Assembly: GCF_005221325.1 (NCBI RefSeq)
Contig: NZ_CP039889.1
Span: forward strand, 1,686,501-1,750,500
Direction: 5' to 3'
Source: Agrobacterium tumefaciens
GTDB lineage: Bacteria > Pseudomonadota > Alphaproteobacteria > Rhizobiales > Rhizobiaceae
DNA length: 64,000 nucleotides
The notes beneath the pieces were generated by a model. It was given only the letters and a program-made list of their open reading frames with translations, did not search any database and had not been told where the DNA came from. The number at the start of each line of letters is the position of its first letter. Positions within the stretch are counted from its first letter, which is position 1. Below, piece after piece: positions 52,062 to 60,873 of the stretch. The position numbers and the translations under genes are program-made.

Positions 52062-53038
52062 TGCTGTTGCCTCCCGGACAAGAGCCGGCCGCGCTCGCGC
52101 GGATCGAGCAGGCTCTGGGAAAGGTCCGCAATGAGATTGGTGAGGACGTAAAGCAGCACGATGACAAAGACGCCGCCCTGAACCACCGGGTAGTTGCGGG
52201 TGCGGATGGCATCATAGATCAATGAGCCAAGACCGGGACGGTTGAAAATGACTTCGGCAAAGACCGCCCCGCCGAGAAGTTCTCCAAAACCCATGCCAAG
52301 CACTGCGACGGTGGGCAATATCGCCGGTTTCAGGGCATATTTCACCAGGATTTTCGTCTCGCTGACACCATAGGCCCGCAATGTGCGGATTTGGTTTTCA
52401 CCGAGCACTTCCAGCAGGGAGGCGCGCAGCAGACGGGCGATATAACCGATCCAGCCGGCGGCCAGCGCCGCCGTCGGCAGGGCGAGATGCCAGAGCTGGT
52501 CGCCGATATCGCCACTGTTGCCGGCGCCCAGCACCGGAAACCACCGCAGCTTCACCGAAAACATCATCAGAAGGAACACCGAGACGACGAAGCTGGGCGT
52601 TGAGATGAAGCCGACACTCAGGAAGGCGACAAGCCGGTCTGTACTGCCGCCGGGCCAGCGGGCGGAGATGAGTGCAAGCGGTACGCCGAGCGCGATGGCG
52701 CAGAGCATGGCGGAAACGGCCAGCGCCACCGTATTTGGTAGTGCTGCCGCGACAAGGCTGATGACCGGCCGGCCGTTAAAGACGTCTTCGCCGAGATCGC
52801 CGGAAACAAGCTGGCCGAAAAACCTGAACACCTGCTCGATCAGTGGCTTGTCGAGACCGATGCGGGCGTTGAGTGCCGCCACGGCCTCGGGTGTTGCCCG
52901 TGAACCGAGGATTACCGTTGCGGGATCGCCAGGGATCAGCCGCGTGAGCGCCATCAATAAAACAACGGAGCCGGCCACGGCGAGAAGCGCCGTAACCAGC
53001 TTGAAGGCGAGATGAATGTGCAGGGATGCGCTCCTCAT
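52058..53038 (-). CDS. Dpp/Opp-type ABC permease (DppB-like)
   Basis: A 326-residue permease with six helices, R-L-I-P-G-D-P-A near residue 32 and P-G-L-G-S-L-I-Y-D-A near the C-terminus, as in DppB. It follows the binding-protein gene by 42 bp on the same strand. Confidence 0.87.
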   Translation of the reverse strand: MRSASLHIHLAFKLVTALLAVAGSVVLLMALTRLIPGDPATVILGSRATPEAVAALNARIGLDKPLIEQVFRFFGQLVSGDLGEDVFNGRPVISLVAAALPNTVALAVSAMLCAIALGVPLALISARWPGGSTDRLVAFLSVGFISTPSFVVSVFLLMMFSVKLRWFPVLGAGNSGDIGDQLWHLALPTAALAAGWIGYIARLLRASLLEVLGENQIRTLRAYGVSETKILVKYALKPAILPTVAVLGMGFGELLGGAVFAEVIFNRPGLGSLIYDAIRTRNYPVVQGGVFVIVLLYVLTNLIADLSQSLLDPRERGRLLSGRQQQ

Positions 53039-53080
53039 TGCAGCACGTCCCTGTCAGTCATGGAGAAAACACGCACCGGA

Positions 53081-54643
53081 TCAGGCCGTCGCTTCCGTAA
53101 AGGCCGTATAAAGCCAGTTGTTGCCATTCGGAAGAACACCGGGCTTCAGCCATTTGCGTGAGGCAAAAGCATTCAGATTGTGCGTGATCCAGATGAAGGC
53201 TGCGGATTCGTCGAGCAGTTTCTGGGCTTCGATATAGATCTTTTCACGCTCGGCGGGATCGACCGTGACGCCGCCCTTTTCGTGCAGCGCATCGTAATCG
53301 GCGTTCTTCCAACGCTGCCAGTTCCATTGGCCGACCTGCGCTGAGGTGAACCACTGTGTCTGGAAGCCGGGGTCAAACTTTCCGTTGAATTTGACGAGTG
53401 AGAGTTCGAGATCCTTGCTGGCGTCGTTTTTGCCAAGCGCCCAGTAGGCAGCGGATTCCAGCGCCTCGATCTCCACCTCGATGCCGACTTCGGAGAGATT
53501 GGCCTGAATGATCTGCGCAATCGCCTCATATCGTGCCGTTGCTTCGATGGTAAGCTTTGTCTTGAAGCCGTTCGGGTGCCCGGCTTCGGCAAGCAATGCC
53601 TGCGCCTTTTCGATATCTCGCGCATAGACCGGCGCTTCTTTCCAGTAACCGAGCAGGCTTGGCGCCAGCAGCGAATTGGCGCGCGGATAGATGCCGGAAT
53701 AGGCGCCCTGCAGGATCGCGTCGATGTCGACCGCGTAGCGGATAGCCTGACGGACGCGGATGTCGTTGAACGGTGCCTTCTCGATATTCGGGCCAAACCA
53801 GACATAATCGATGGCCGGAATTTCCGTCACGCTTGCATCCGGCAGGTTCGCCAGCGCGTTGCCGCTTTCGGGATCGATCGCAGTGAAGTCGATCTCGCCG
53901 GACTGGAAGGCGATCTCCGATGTCTTTTGCTCTCCGATCGGTTTGCCGACGATCTGTTGGAAGTGCGGCTTGATCGGTCCCTTGTAGTTGGGATTGATTT
54001 CCAGAGTGAAATGCTCGCGCGGAACCCATTCCTTGAGCACATAGGGGCCGCTTCCGATCAATTTTGTGGCGATATCCTTGCCCAGCGCTTCGAACGCCTT
54101 TCTGGAAATGATCCGGCCTGACCCATCGGCGAGCGCGATCGTATAGAGCGCCGGTGCCGGCTGCTTCAGGATGATGCGGCCTTCGAGGGGGCTGGTGATT
54201 TCGACGCGATCAAGGGCCGACCAGTCCTTGGCATAGGTAACGGGCTTGCCTTCGGCATCGGGCTTGAGGAAACGCTCGAAGGAGAATTTCACGTCTTCGG
54301 CGGTCAGTGCGCCATAACCGTCGGTAAAGGTGAGGCCGCTTCGCAGTTTGAAACGGATTTCGGTGTCGCTTACCTGTTCCAGTTCTTCGGCGGCATCGAG
54401 TTCCCAGTCCGTCGAGCCCGGCTTGAAGGAAATCAGGCCCTGCTGCACCGACCAGAGAACGTTGAGATCGATCGGGCCTGAGCGGTTGGCCGGATCGAGA
54501 TTTGAAAGGTCTTTCTCGACGCGGACGACGATCCTGGAGCGGTCGGTGTTGGCGAAAGCGGGATGAATGCCGCCAAGAGCAGCAAGACCCACAATGGACG
54601 CGCCGCCGACGAGCACCTGCCGGCGTGTGGTGTTGAATGTCAA
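53081..54643 (-). CDS. Dpp-type binding protein with Tat signal, free of Cys and Met
   Basis: A 520-residue family-5 extracellular solute-binding protein. Its N-terminus has a twin-arginine motif (T-R-R-Q-V-L-V) and hydrophobic stretch ending A-F-A-N, indicating Tat export. Throughout its length there is no Cys and no Met except the initiator. Homologues normally have several Met. It is the first gene of the importer operon and lies next to the AprAB-like genes. The ligand is probably a sulfur-containing peptide or conjugate such as glutathione; this is inference. Confidence 0.86.
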   Translation of the reverse strand: MTFNTTRRQVLVGGASIVGLAALGGIHPAFANTDRSRIVVRVEKDLSNLDPANRSGPIDLNVLWSVQQGLISFKPGSTDWELDAAEELEQVSDTEIRFKLRSGLTFTDGYGALTAEDVKFSFERFLKPDAEGKPVTYAKDWSALDRVEITSPLEGRIILKQPAPALYTIALADGSGRIISRKAFEALGKDIATKLIGSGPYVLKEWVPREHFTLEINPNYKGPIKPHFQQIVGKPIGEQKTSEIAFQSGEIDFTAIDPESGNALANLPDASVTEIPAIDYVWFGPNIEKAPFNDIRVRQAIRYAVDIDAILQGAYSGIYPRANSLLAPSLLGYWKEAPVYARDIEKAQALLAEAGHPNGFKTKLTIEATARYEAIAQIIQANLSEVGIEVEIEALESAAYWALGKNDASKDLELSLVKFNGKFDPGFQTQWFTSAQVGQWNWQRWKNADYDALHEKGGVTVDPAEREKIYIEAQKLLDESAAFIWITHNLNAFASRKWLKPGVLPNGNNWLYTAFTEATA

Positions 54644-54876
54644 GAAATGTCCCTCCGGTATGGAGCGCCTGCCAACGGTTGGGCGGCTCTCACCAATTCG
54701 ATGGAGGGATTAAAGCCAATAACCTACAAATTTTATAGAATAAATATTTTCCGTAGGGCCCTTGTTCAAAACCATTTTTCCCTTTTTGTCGTCTCCGCTG
54801 CAAAGCCGTGCGGCGCGGCCGCCAGCGCCCGGCCTTATAGTGGTGCGCGAAACCCGTCTCAGCCGGAACCTGCTTC
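54644..54876. promoter_or_regulatory. Divergent promoter region with a TTTATAGA motif
   Basis: Between the Dpp-type binding-protein gene and the desaturase gene. TTTATAGAATAAA at 54732-54744 is a near-perfect inverted repeat (TTTAT-AGA-ATAAA) in an AT-rich block about 90 bp before the leftward start. It is the best copy of the recurring motif. Confidence 0.45.
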
Positions 54877-55851
54877 ATGTCCCGTCTTCCATCTCCTGAT
54901 ATCTTCTCCTCGTCCACCAACTCTCCAGCCATTGCCCGCATCGAATGGCAGACGGTGGCTCTGGCGGTCGTCATCTATGGCGGCTTTCTGGCAGTGACGT
55001 GGTTCTGGCAAGCTTTGCCGGTTCTCGTCGTGATTGCCCTTGGCGGATGGCTGGTCGCCTGGCATGGATCGCTCCAGCACGAGGTCATTCATGGGCATCC
55101 AACCCGTTATCGCACTATCAACGATGCGATCGGCTGGCCGCCTTTATCCCTTTGGTTGCCCTATGCCATTTACCGGGAAGGGCACCTGACCCACCACCGC
55201 GACGAACATCTGACCGATCCGATCGAAGATCCGGAATCCTCCTATTTCACGCAGGCGGCCTGGGAAAAAATGGGGGTGATCGGCCGATATCTGGCGCTTT
55301 GGAACACCACCTTGCTCGGACGACTGGCGCTTGGCCCGCTGGTCATGATCGTTAATTTCCTGGCGCAGGAGGCATCTCTGGTCTTCAGGGGCGACAGGGC
55401 ACGGACGGTACTTTGGGCCCGGCATGCGGTTGGCGTTGCGGGTATTCTGATCTGGGTGGTGGGGATATGCGGAATGCCGTTCTGGCTCTATTTTTTCGGT
55501 TTTGTTTATGTGGGTGCGGCGCTGAGCAGGCTGCGGTCCTATGCGGAACACCGTTATGCCGATCATCAGGATGAGCGCACCGCGATCGTCGAGAACAGCC
55601 CGCTGTTCGGGCTGCTGTTTCTCTACAACAATCTGCATGTGCTGCATCACAAATTGCCTGCCGTTCCCTGGTACAGCATTCCGGTTCTCTACCGTCGTCA
55701 TCGAAACACGCTTGTCACGATCAATGGCGGTCTGGTCTATGACGGCTATCTCGATGTTGCTCGCCGCTTCTTCCTGAAGCCCCATGACGATCCCCGTCAT
55801 CCTCGCCATCTTGACGCATCGCCCGTCGGTGCTGCGACGAAGGATGTTTGA
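54877..55851 (+). CDS. Fatty-acid-desaturase-family membrane diiron protein
   Basis: A 324-residue protein with the three His boxes of membrane desaturases and hydroxylases: HEVIHGH at 68-74, HLTHHRDEH at 103-111 and HVLHH at 254-258, together with four or more membrane segments. Enzymes of this family desaturate or hydroxylate acyl chains and related substrates using O2. The neighbours are sulfur transport and oxygenase genes, not lipid genes, so a small-molecule hydroxylase role is possible. Sulfur content is lowish (three internal Met, one Cys). Confidence 0.8.
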   Translation: MSRLPSPDIFSSSTNSPAIARIEWQTVALAVVIYGGFLAVTWFWQALPVLVVIALGGWLVAWHGSLQHEVIHGHPTRYRTINDAIGWPPLSLWLPYAIYREGHLTHHRDEHLTDPIEDPESSYFTQAAWEKMGVIGRYLALWNTTLLGRLALGPLVMIVNFLAQEASLVFRGDRARTVLWARHAVGVAGILIWVVGICGMPFWLYFFGFVYVGAALSRLRSYAEHRYADHQDERTAIVENSPLFGLLFLYNNLHVLHHKLPAVPWYSIPVLYRRHRNTLVTINGGLVYDGYLDVARRFFLKPHDDPRHPRHLDASPVGAATKDV

Positions 55852-56048
55852 ACCTATGGGGGGAAGCCTACCTCACCCCGATAGGCGGCATCGAAATCAA
55901 TGCGCACCAGCAAGCCTATCGTCAGGGAATGAATCCGGTCGGGGTGGCGTTCGATATGGACCGGACTAAGCGGTTTTTTGTTCCGGAGGCAGAAGATCGG
56001 CGTGGTGCGCGAGCGCGACGTCGGGATGCGAGCGCAAACGGCTCTTGA
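55848..56048 (+). CDS. Possible short ORF coupled to the desaturase stop
   Basis: A 66-codon frame opens with TTG overlapping the desaturase stop codon (TTGA). Its first ~50 residues look protein-like (W-G-E-A-Y-L-T-P-I-G-G, then G-M-N-P-V-G-V-A-F-D-M-D), but the last third runs antisense through the end of the oxygenase gene and is Arg-rich. There is no ribosome-binding site of its own. It may be a remnant or a coupled small gene. Confidence 0.25.
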   Translation: MNLWGEAYLTPIGGIEINAHQQAYRQGMNPVGVAFDMDRTKRFFVPEAEDRRGARARRRDASANGS

Positions 56049-57012
56049 GGTGGTTCTGCCCGACCTCCCGGAAAATCGGGTTCAGGGGATCAACCGTAAT
56101 GCCCCGTTCGGAGCGTTTCAGCTCGTCCGGTAATTCGATGACCGGTATTGTCGCGTCATAACGCGAGCCGAGGAAAAAGGCGACGGAGAAGCGCTCCACT
56201 CCCGCCGGCGGTGCCACGACGTCATGAACGTCTGCCCGAACGAAGCCGTTGGTGGCGAGTTCCAGCAATTCACCGGTATTGATGATAAAGGTTCCGGGCA
56301 CCGGCGGTGCGTCGATCCATTCGCCTGTTTCGGTGCGTACCCGCAGCCCCGGTGTCGTGTCCTGCAGAAGCACGGTGACGAAGCCGCCATCTTTATGGGC
56401 GCCAACACCCTGATCGGTTTCAGCGACATCTCGTCCGGGATAGCGGATGATTTTGAGAAGCTGCGTCGGTTGTGGCTCGTAAATCTCGGCAAAGACATTT
56501 TCCGGCTGCCCGAGAGCGGCCGCAATCGCCTTGAGAAGATCTATGCCGATCCGCGTTACCTCCGCCTGATATCGCAGCAGCAGGGGTTTGAGCTCAGGCA
56601 AAGCCTCCGGCCATTGATTGGGTCCAAACAGCCGCTTCCATGGCGGGGAGTCCGGGCCGATCTTTGCCGGTTCGCCTTCGGTATTGATATCGAGTTGTTC
56701 CCGCCAGTCCTGTTCGCCTCGCGTGCGCTCCTGACCCGCCCGGTTGTAACCACGGAAATGCGGCGATTTCACCATCTCGATCTTGAGCTTTTCCTCAAGC
56801 GGCAAGGCGAAAAACCGTTTCGACGTCGACAGCACGTCGTCAATCAGCCGGGGATCGACACCGTGGCCGGTGAGATAGAAAAAACCATGGTCGTGGAGCA
56901 CGTTGCGTAGGTCGCTGACAAATTCATTACGTGCTCCCGGCGAGTGGAAACGGGAAAGGTCGAGTGTCGGCAGCGAAGCCGTATTTTCGATGGGCGCGGT
57001 TTGAAATGCCAT
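55966..57012 (-). CDS. 2-oxoglutarate/Fe(II)-dependent oxygenase (isopenicillin-N-synthase-like)
   Basis: A 348-residue oxygenase with the non-haem iron triad His206-x-Asp208 (G-A-H-K-D-G-G) and His263 (A-D-V-H-D-V-V), plus R274-x-S276 for 2-oxoglutarate. The N-terminal H-G-F-F-Y-L-T-G-H-G is the DIOX_N mark. These enzymes hydroxylate or desaturate small molecules; in sulfur metabolism related enzymes (TauD, a different branch) release sulfite. Only one internal Met and no Cys in 348 residues. Encoded 34 bp after a 62-residue gene. Confidence 0.85.
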   Translation of the reverse strand: MAFQTAPIENTASLPTLDLSRFHSPGARNEFVSDLRNVLHDHGFFYLTGHGVDPRLIDDVLSTSKRFFALPLEEKLKIEMVKSPHFRGYNRAGQERTRGEQDWREQLDINTEGEPAKIGPDSPPWKRLFGPNQWPEALPELKPLLLRYQAEVTRIGIDLLKAIAAALGQPENVFAEIYEPQPTQLLKIIRYPGRDVAETDQGVGAHKDGGFVTVLLQDTTPGLRVRTETGEWIDAPPVPGTFIINTGELLELATNGFVRADVHDVVAPPAGVERFSVAFFLGSRYDATIPVIELPDELKRSERGITVDPLNPIFREVGQNHLKSRLRSHPDVALAHHADLLPPEQKTA

Positions 57013-57046
57013 GTCCTGTTTCCGGCTGTTGGGTGGTTTCTGTCGC

Positions 57047-57235
57047 TCAGGCGGCCAATGCCTGTTCGCCGTGCAGATGTGCCTGGATGGCTGATTTCAG
57101 CTCCGCGACGCTGGCGAACTGCCGGTTATCAAGATCGATGACGTGGAATTTGACCGCGATGAACCGCAGCTTGTTATCGCTGGGGACAGCAATGCCGACC
57201 GGCAGTCCCTGATATTCGATCGTTTGTCTTTGCAT
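57047..57235 (-). CDS. Small 62-residue hypothetical protein
   Basis: A 62-residue protein starting at 57235, with GGAGAAG upstream. It contains Y-Q-G-L-P-V-G-I-A-V-P and K-F-x-V-I-D-L-D-N-R-x-F. No Cys and no Met beyond the first. Not recognised as a named family. It is the first gene of a unit with the 2OG oxygenase and lies downstream of a TTTATAGA motif, so it probably belongs to the same sulfur response. Confidence 0.6.
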   Translation of the reverse strand: MQRQTIEYQGLPVGIAVPSDNKLRFIAVKFHVIDLDNRQFASVAELKSAIQAHLHGEQALAA

Positions 57236-57547
57236 TTCGCTTCTCCGCCAATCTGGGCTTTGTTGGTTTGCTCGGTACGGACCGTCTTTCGACGGCGCCC
57301 GCATTCGGGGCAGGGAGAAGCGACAACACGATCTGGAAGGATGGATATGGCCTGACGTCGATGCAGGCGAAGCGGATGCAAAGGCCATTTCCGAAGTTCC
57401 TTTTGCTGTAATTTCTATAAAAAATATATACTACTTTGAGCAATGGAACCACTGATTTTGATGTCGAATCGGAAGAAAAATCTATGTTTCTCCATATTCG
57501 TGAGCCTGCGTAGGTAATTATCTCAAAAAAGACCGGTCAGGGAATTG
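57236..57547. promoter_or_regulatory. Intergenic region with a TTTATAGA motif on the minus strand
   Basis: These 312 bp hold no gene. An AT-rich block carries TAATTTCTATAAA at 57409-57421 (minus strand TTTATAGAAATTA), about 175 bp before the 62-residue gene. The gap also shows that no ATPase gene follows the Aap-type permeases. Confidence 0.4.
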
Positions 57548-58642
57548 TCATTCCCTCCTCCCTTCCCTTTGGGTTGGTCTGTTTCGCAGCAGGCGCTCCA
57601 GCCACAGGCTGTACCGGGACGCGCCAAAGCAGATCGCGAAGTAGATAAGGGCTACAAGCAGATAGGCTTCATTGTAAAAGCCGAGCCAGCCCGGATCGGT
57701 TGCCGCTGCGCGGGCGGCGTTCAACAGGTCGAAAACGCCGATAACCGCGAGCAGGGACGTTGCCAGCAGGAAACCGATTGCCAAATTGACCATGCCGGGA
57801 ATGACGATCCGCAATGCCTGCGGCAGAACGACGAGATGCATCGTCCGCCAGTAACCGATCCCCAGCGCGGTGGCCGCCTCCTGCTGACCGGATGGTATCG
57901 CCTGCAGGCCGGCACGCACGACTTCCGCTATATAGGCTGCCCAGAAAAGAGTGATCATGATCATCGCCCTTATCATCTTGTCGAACTGTGCTTCCGGCAG
58001 TGCCATAGGCAGGATCAGCATGGCGACATAGAGGATGGCGACCATGGGTGTGCCGCGCATCACCTCGATATAGACAATGGAAAGCGTTCGCAGTCCGCCG
58101 AGGCTCGAGCGGCGGGCGAGCGCCAGAAGGATCGCGATCGGCGTCGCGGCCGCAAAGCAGATGGCCCAGACAAACAGCGTCACCGGCAGCCCGCCCCATT
58201 GGTTGGACGCAACTGGAGCGCCTCCCGGACTGCCGGTCAAGAGCATCCAGCAAACCAGAGCCGCAACAGGCCAGACGAGCAGCAGTTCCCGGCGCCAGAA
58301 ACGCGGGAGCGCGCTTGTGACGAGCAAGGCCATCAGGATCAGAATGACTAGCGCCGGACGCCATTGGAGTTCCGGCGGGTAGAAGGCAAACACGATGAAA
58401 CGCAGCTTGGCGGCAATGAAAGCCCAGCAGGCGCCGTCGCGCGTGGCACAGTCCGCAGATGTTCCGCTCCATGTCGCGTCAAGCAGGGCCCACCGGAAAA
58501 AGGGTGGCAGAAGCCAAATCAGGGTTGCCAGTGTCAGGAGAGTGATGGCGGTGTTGGAAAGCGTGCCGAAGAGGCCGTTTCGCAGCTTGCCAAGACGCCC
58601 ATGAAGCCGATGGGCGGCGATGTTTCCGGCCTGCCTGGTCAT
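57548..58642 (-). CDS. Aap-type polar amino-acid ABC permease (AapM-like)
   Basis: A 364-residue permease of the general L-amino-acid class, with about eight helices, a long periplasmic loop after the first helix and an EAA-type loop (Q-E-A-A-T-A-L-G-I-G-Y-W-R-T-M). The ATG at 58642 overlaps the AapQ-like stop by 4 bp; longer starts run far into that gene. It is the last gene of the operon, with no AapP ATPase following. Confidence 0.84.
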   Translation of the reverse strand: MTRQAGNIAAHRLHGRLGKLRNGLFGTLSNTAITLLTLATLIWLLPPFFRWALLDATWSGTSADCATRDGACWAFIAAKLRFIVFAFYPPELQWRPALVILILMALLVTSALPRFWRRELLLVWPVAALVCWMLLTGSPGGAPVASNQWGGLPVTLFVWAICFAAATPIAILLALARRSSLGGLRTLSIVYIEVMRGTPMVAILYVAMLILPMALPEAQFDKMIRAMIMITLFWAAYIAEVVRAGLQAIPSGQQEAATALGIGYWRTMHLVVLPQALRIVIPGMVNLAIGFLLATSLLAVIGVFDLLNAARAAATDPGWLGFYNEAYLLVALIYFAICFGASRYSLWLERLLRNRPTQREGRRE

Positions 58643-59823
58643 CGTGCCGTTCCCTTCAGTGCAACCCTCTTGTTGTATTGGTTCATGAGGGCGGAAACGA
58701 CCAGATTGATACCGAGGTAGGTGCCGATGAGGATCATGAGGGCTTCCAGCGACTGACCGGTCGTATTGGCGGTGGTGTTGACGATGCTGACGAGATCCGG
58801 GTAACCGATTGCGACCGCCAGGCTGGAATCCTTCGTCAGATCGAGATAGCTCGACGTGGCGAGCGGGGTGATGACGCGCAGCGCCTGCGGAAGCACGATC
58901 AGCCGCATGATCTGTCCATTGTGCAGGCCGAGCGCGCGGGCGGCTTCCCACTGGCCTCGATTGACCGACTGGATGCCAGCCCGGACGATTTCTGCGATCG
59001 CGGCGGAGAACTTTACAATGAGACCTGTCAGGAGTGCGGCAAATTCCGGCGTCAGATTATAGCCGCCCCGGATGTTGAAGCCCGCCAATGCGGGCGTTTC
59101 AAACGTCAGCTTCGCTCCTGATGCCACGAAAGCGGTGGTTGCTGCTGCAAGCACGGCGAGAGTGGCGATAGCCATGGTTTGCCCGTTCAGCCGTTTCAAA
59201 TGGGACAGCGCGACGAGCATAAGGCCAAGGGCAAAGACGATCAGCGTCACAAACACCGGCCCAGTGACCGGGAGGTCTTCGATGGAGACGGCCGGTACAT
59301 AGACGCCGCGATTGGTCAGATAGACCGATCCGAGCAAAGCACCCGCCTGACGCGGTGCCGGAAACGCCTTGGCGAGGGAAATCCAGAAGAAGAGTTGCAG
59401 CAGCAGCGGCGTATTGCGGATCAACTCCACGTACCAGCGTACAAGGGAGGCGAGAAGCAGGTTTCCTGACAGGCCCGCGACGCCCACGGCTACGCCTAGA
59501 ATAGTCGCGGCTATGCAGCCGATCAACGACACTTTCAGCGTGTTAAGCAGGCCCGCCAGCATGGCACGAAGATATGGATCGCCGGCGGCGAAAGTGATCG
59601 GACTTTCGCCGATTTCGAAATTTGCCGAACGCCAGAGAAAATCAAACCCCGGTGAGACGCCGATGCGCGCCATCGTCGTCGTGACGTTGATCCCGAGATA
59701 GACGAGCAATGCGATAAATGAGGCGATGACCGCCAATTGAGCGATAGGGCGATGGCCCCACCACATGAGCAGCCGACGATAGATGCCGGGCCTGCGAGGG
59801 CCCGGCGTTGCGATTGAGGACAT
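58639..59823 (-). CDS. Aap-type polar amino-acid ABC permease (AapQ-like)
   Basis: A 394-residue permease with about eight helices, R-N-T-P-L-L-L-Q-L-F-F-W in the first half and W-E-A-A-R-A-L-G-L-H-N-G-Q-I-M-R-L as the EAA loop. It follows the binding-protein gene by 18 bp. Confidence 0.87.
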   Translation of the reverse strand: MSSIATPGPRRPGIYRRLLMWWGHRPIAQLAVIASFIALLVYLGINVTTTMARIGVSPGFDFLWRSANFEIGESPITFAAGDPYLRAMLAGLLNTLKVSLIGCIAATILGVAVGVAGLSGNLLLASLVRWYVELIRNTPLLLQLFFWISLAKAFPAPRQAGALLGSVYLTNRGVYVPAVSIEDLPVTGPVFVTLIVFALGLMLVALSHLKRLNGQTMAIATLAVLAAATTAFVASGAKLTFETPALAGFNIRGGYNLTPEFAALLTGLIVKFSAAIAEIVRAGIQSVNRGQWEAARALGLHNGQIMRLIVLPQALRVITPLATSSYLDLTKDSSLAVAIGYPDLVSIVNTTANTTGQSLEALMILIGTYLGINLVVSALMNQYNKRVALKGTAR

Positions 59824-59841
59824 CTTTGAAACTCGACCGTC

Positions 59842-60873
59842 TCAACGGAAGGGTGGCGAATAAAGCAGGCCGCCATCGGTCCAGAGGCGATTGTAGCCGC
59901 GATCCCAGCCGAGCGGCTTCAGATGCCGGTCGAAGATTTCACCATAGTTGCCGACCGTCTTGATGATGTTATAGGCCCATTTGGGATCAAGGCCGATGGC
60001 CTCGCCAAGCGAAGGATCGACGCCGAGGAAGCGCTGGATTGCCGGGTCGGGAGACTTCAGAAACTCATCGACGTTCTTGGACGTAATGCCCCATTCTTCC
60101 GCCTGGATGGTGGCGTTGACGGTCCAGTTCACGACTTCCAGCCAGCGGTCGTCACCGCCGGCAATGGCGGGTGCCAGCGGCTCCTTCGACAGCCGTTCGG
60201 GCAGAACGATGTAGTCGTCAGGCTTCTTCAACTGGGTACGCTTGCCGACGAGATCGGAGGAATCCTGCGTGATGGCATCGACGCGTCCGGACTCCAGCGC
60301 CGCGATAAACTGTCCGGTATCCTCGATCGTGACCGGCGTGAATTTCTTGCCGGTCTTGCGGAAGAAGTCGGCAACGTTGAGTTCGCCGGTCGTGCCGCTC
60401 TGGGCGCCGATGGTGGCGCCGTCCAGATCGGCGGCCTTGGTGACACCAAGATCCTTGCGGACCAGAATGCCCTGGCCATCATAGAAAATCGTCGGACCAA
60501 AATGGAAGCCGAGCTTGAAGGCGCGGGTAACGGTTACCGTGACACCCGAAAGCAGGACGTCGAATTCACCGCTCTGCAGCGCAGGCAGGCGCTGCTGGGG
60601 AGAGGAGTTGGTGAATTCGACCTTGTCCGGATTGCCGAAGACGGCGATGGAGAGCGCGCGGCCGTAATCGATGAAGAAGCCCTGCCAGCGACCGTTGCTG
60701 TCCGGCGAGAAGAAGCCCGGCGTCGTGCCGACCCCGACCTTGATCGTACCGCGCTGATTGATCTTGTCCAGTGTCGGGCCGGCATGGGCCGTGCCGGACA
60801 ATGTTGCGGACGCCAGCAGCGCCGCGGCAATGGTCGATCTGACGACGCCGCCGATAAATCCCTGAGATGACAT
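59842..60873 (-). CDS. Aap-type periplasmic binding protein lacking all Cys and Met
   Basis: A 343-residue exported family-3 binding protein with a signal peptide ending A-H-A-G, then G-V-G-T-T-P-G-F-F-S and G-F-F-I-D-Y-G-R-A. AapJ-type proteins normally have C-G-V and D-Y/F-C-R at these places; here the two Cys are Val and Gly. The whole chain after Met1 has no Cys and no Met. AGGAG precedes the ATG. The composition implies sulfur-starvation expression and a sulfur-containing amino-acid-like ligand; the ligand is inferred. Confidence 0.86.
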   Translation of the reverse strand: MSSQGFIGGVVRSTIAAALLASATLSGTAHAGPTLDKINQRGTIKVGVGTTPGFFSPDSNGRWQGFFIDYGRALSIAVFGNPDKVEFTNSSPQQRLPALQSGEFDVLLSGVTVTVTRAFKLGFHFGPTIFYDGQGILVRKDLGVTKAADLDGATIGAQSGTTGELNVADFFRKTGKKFTPVTIEDTGQFIAALESGRVDAITQDSSDLVGKRTQLKKPDDYIVLPERLSKEPLAPAIAGGDDRWLEVVNWTVNATIQAEEWGITSKNVDEFLKSPDPAIQRFLGVDPSLGEAIGLDPKWAYNIIKTVGNYGEIFDRHLKPLGWDRGYNRLWTDGGLLYSPPFR

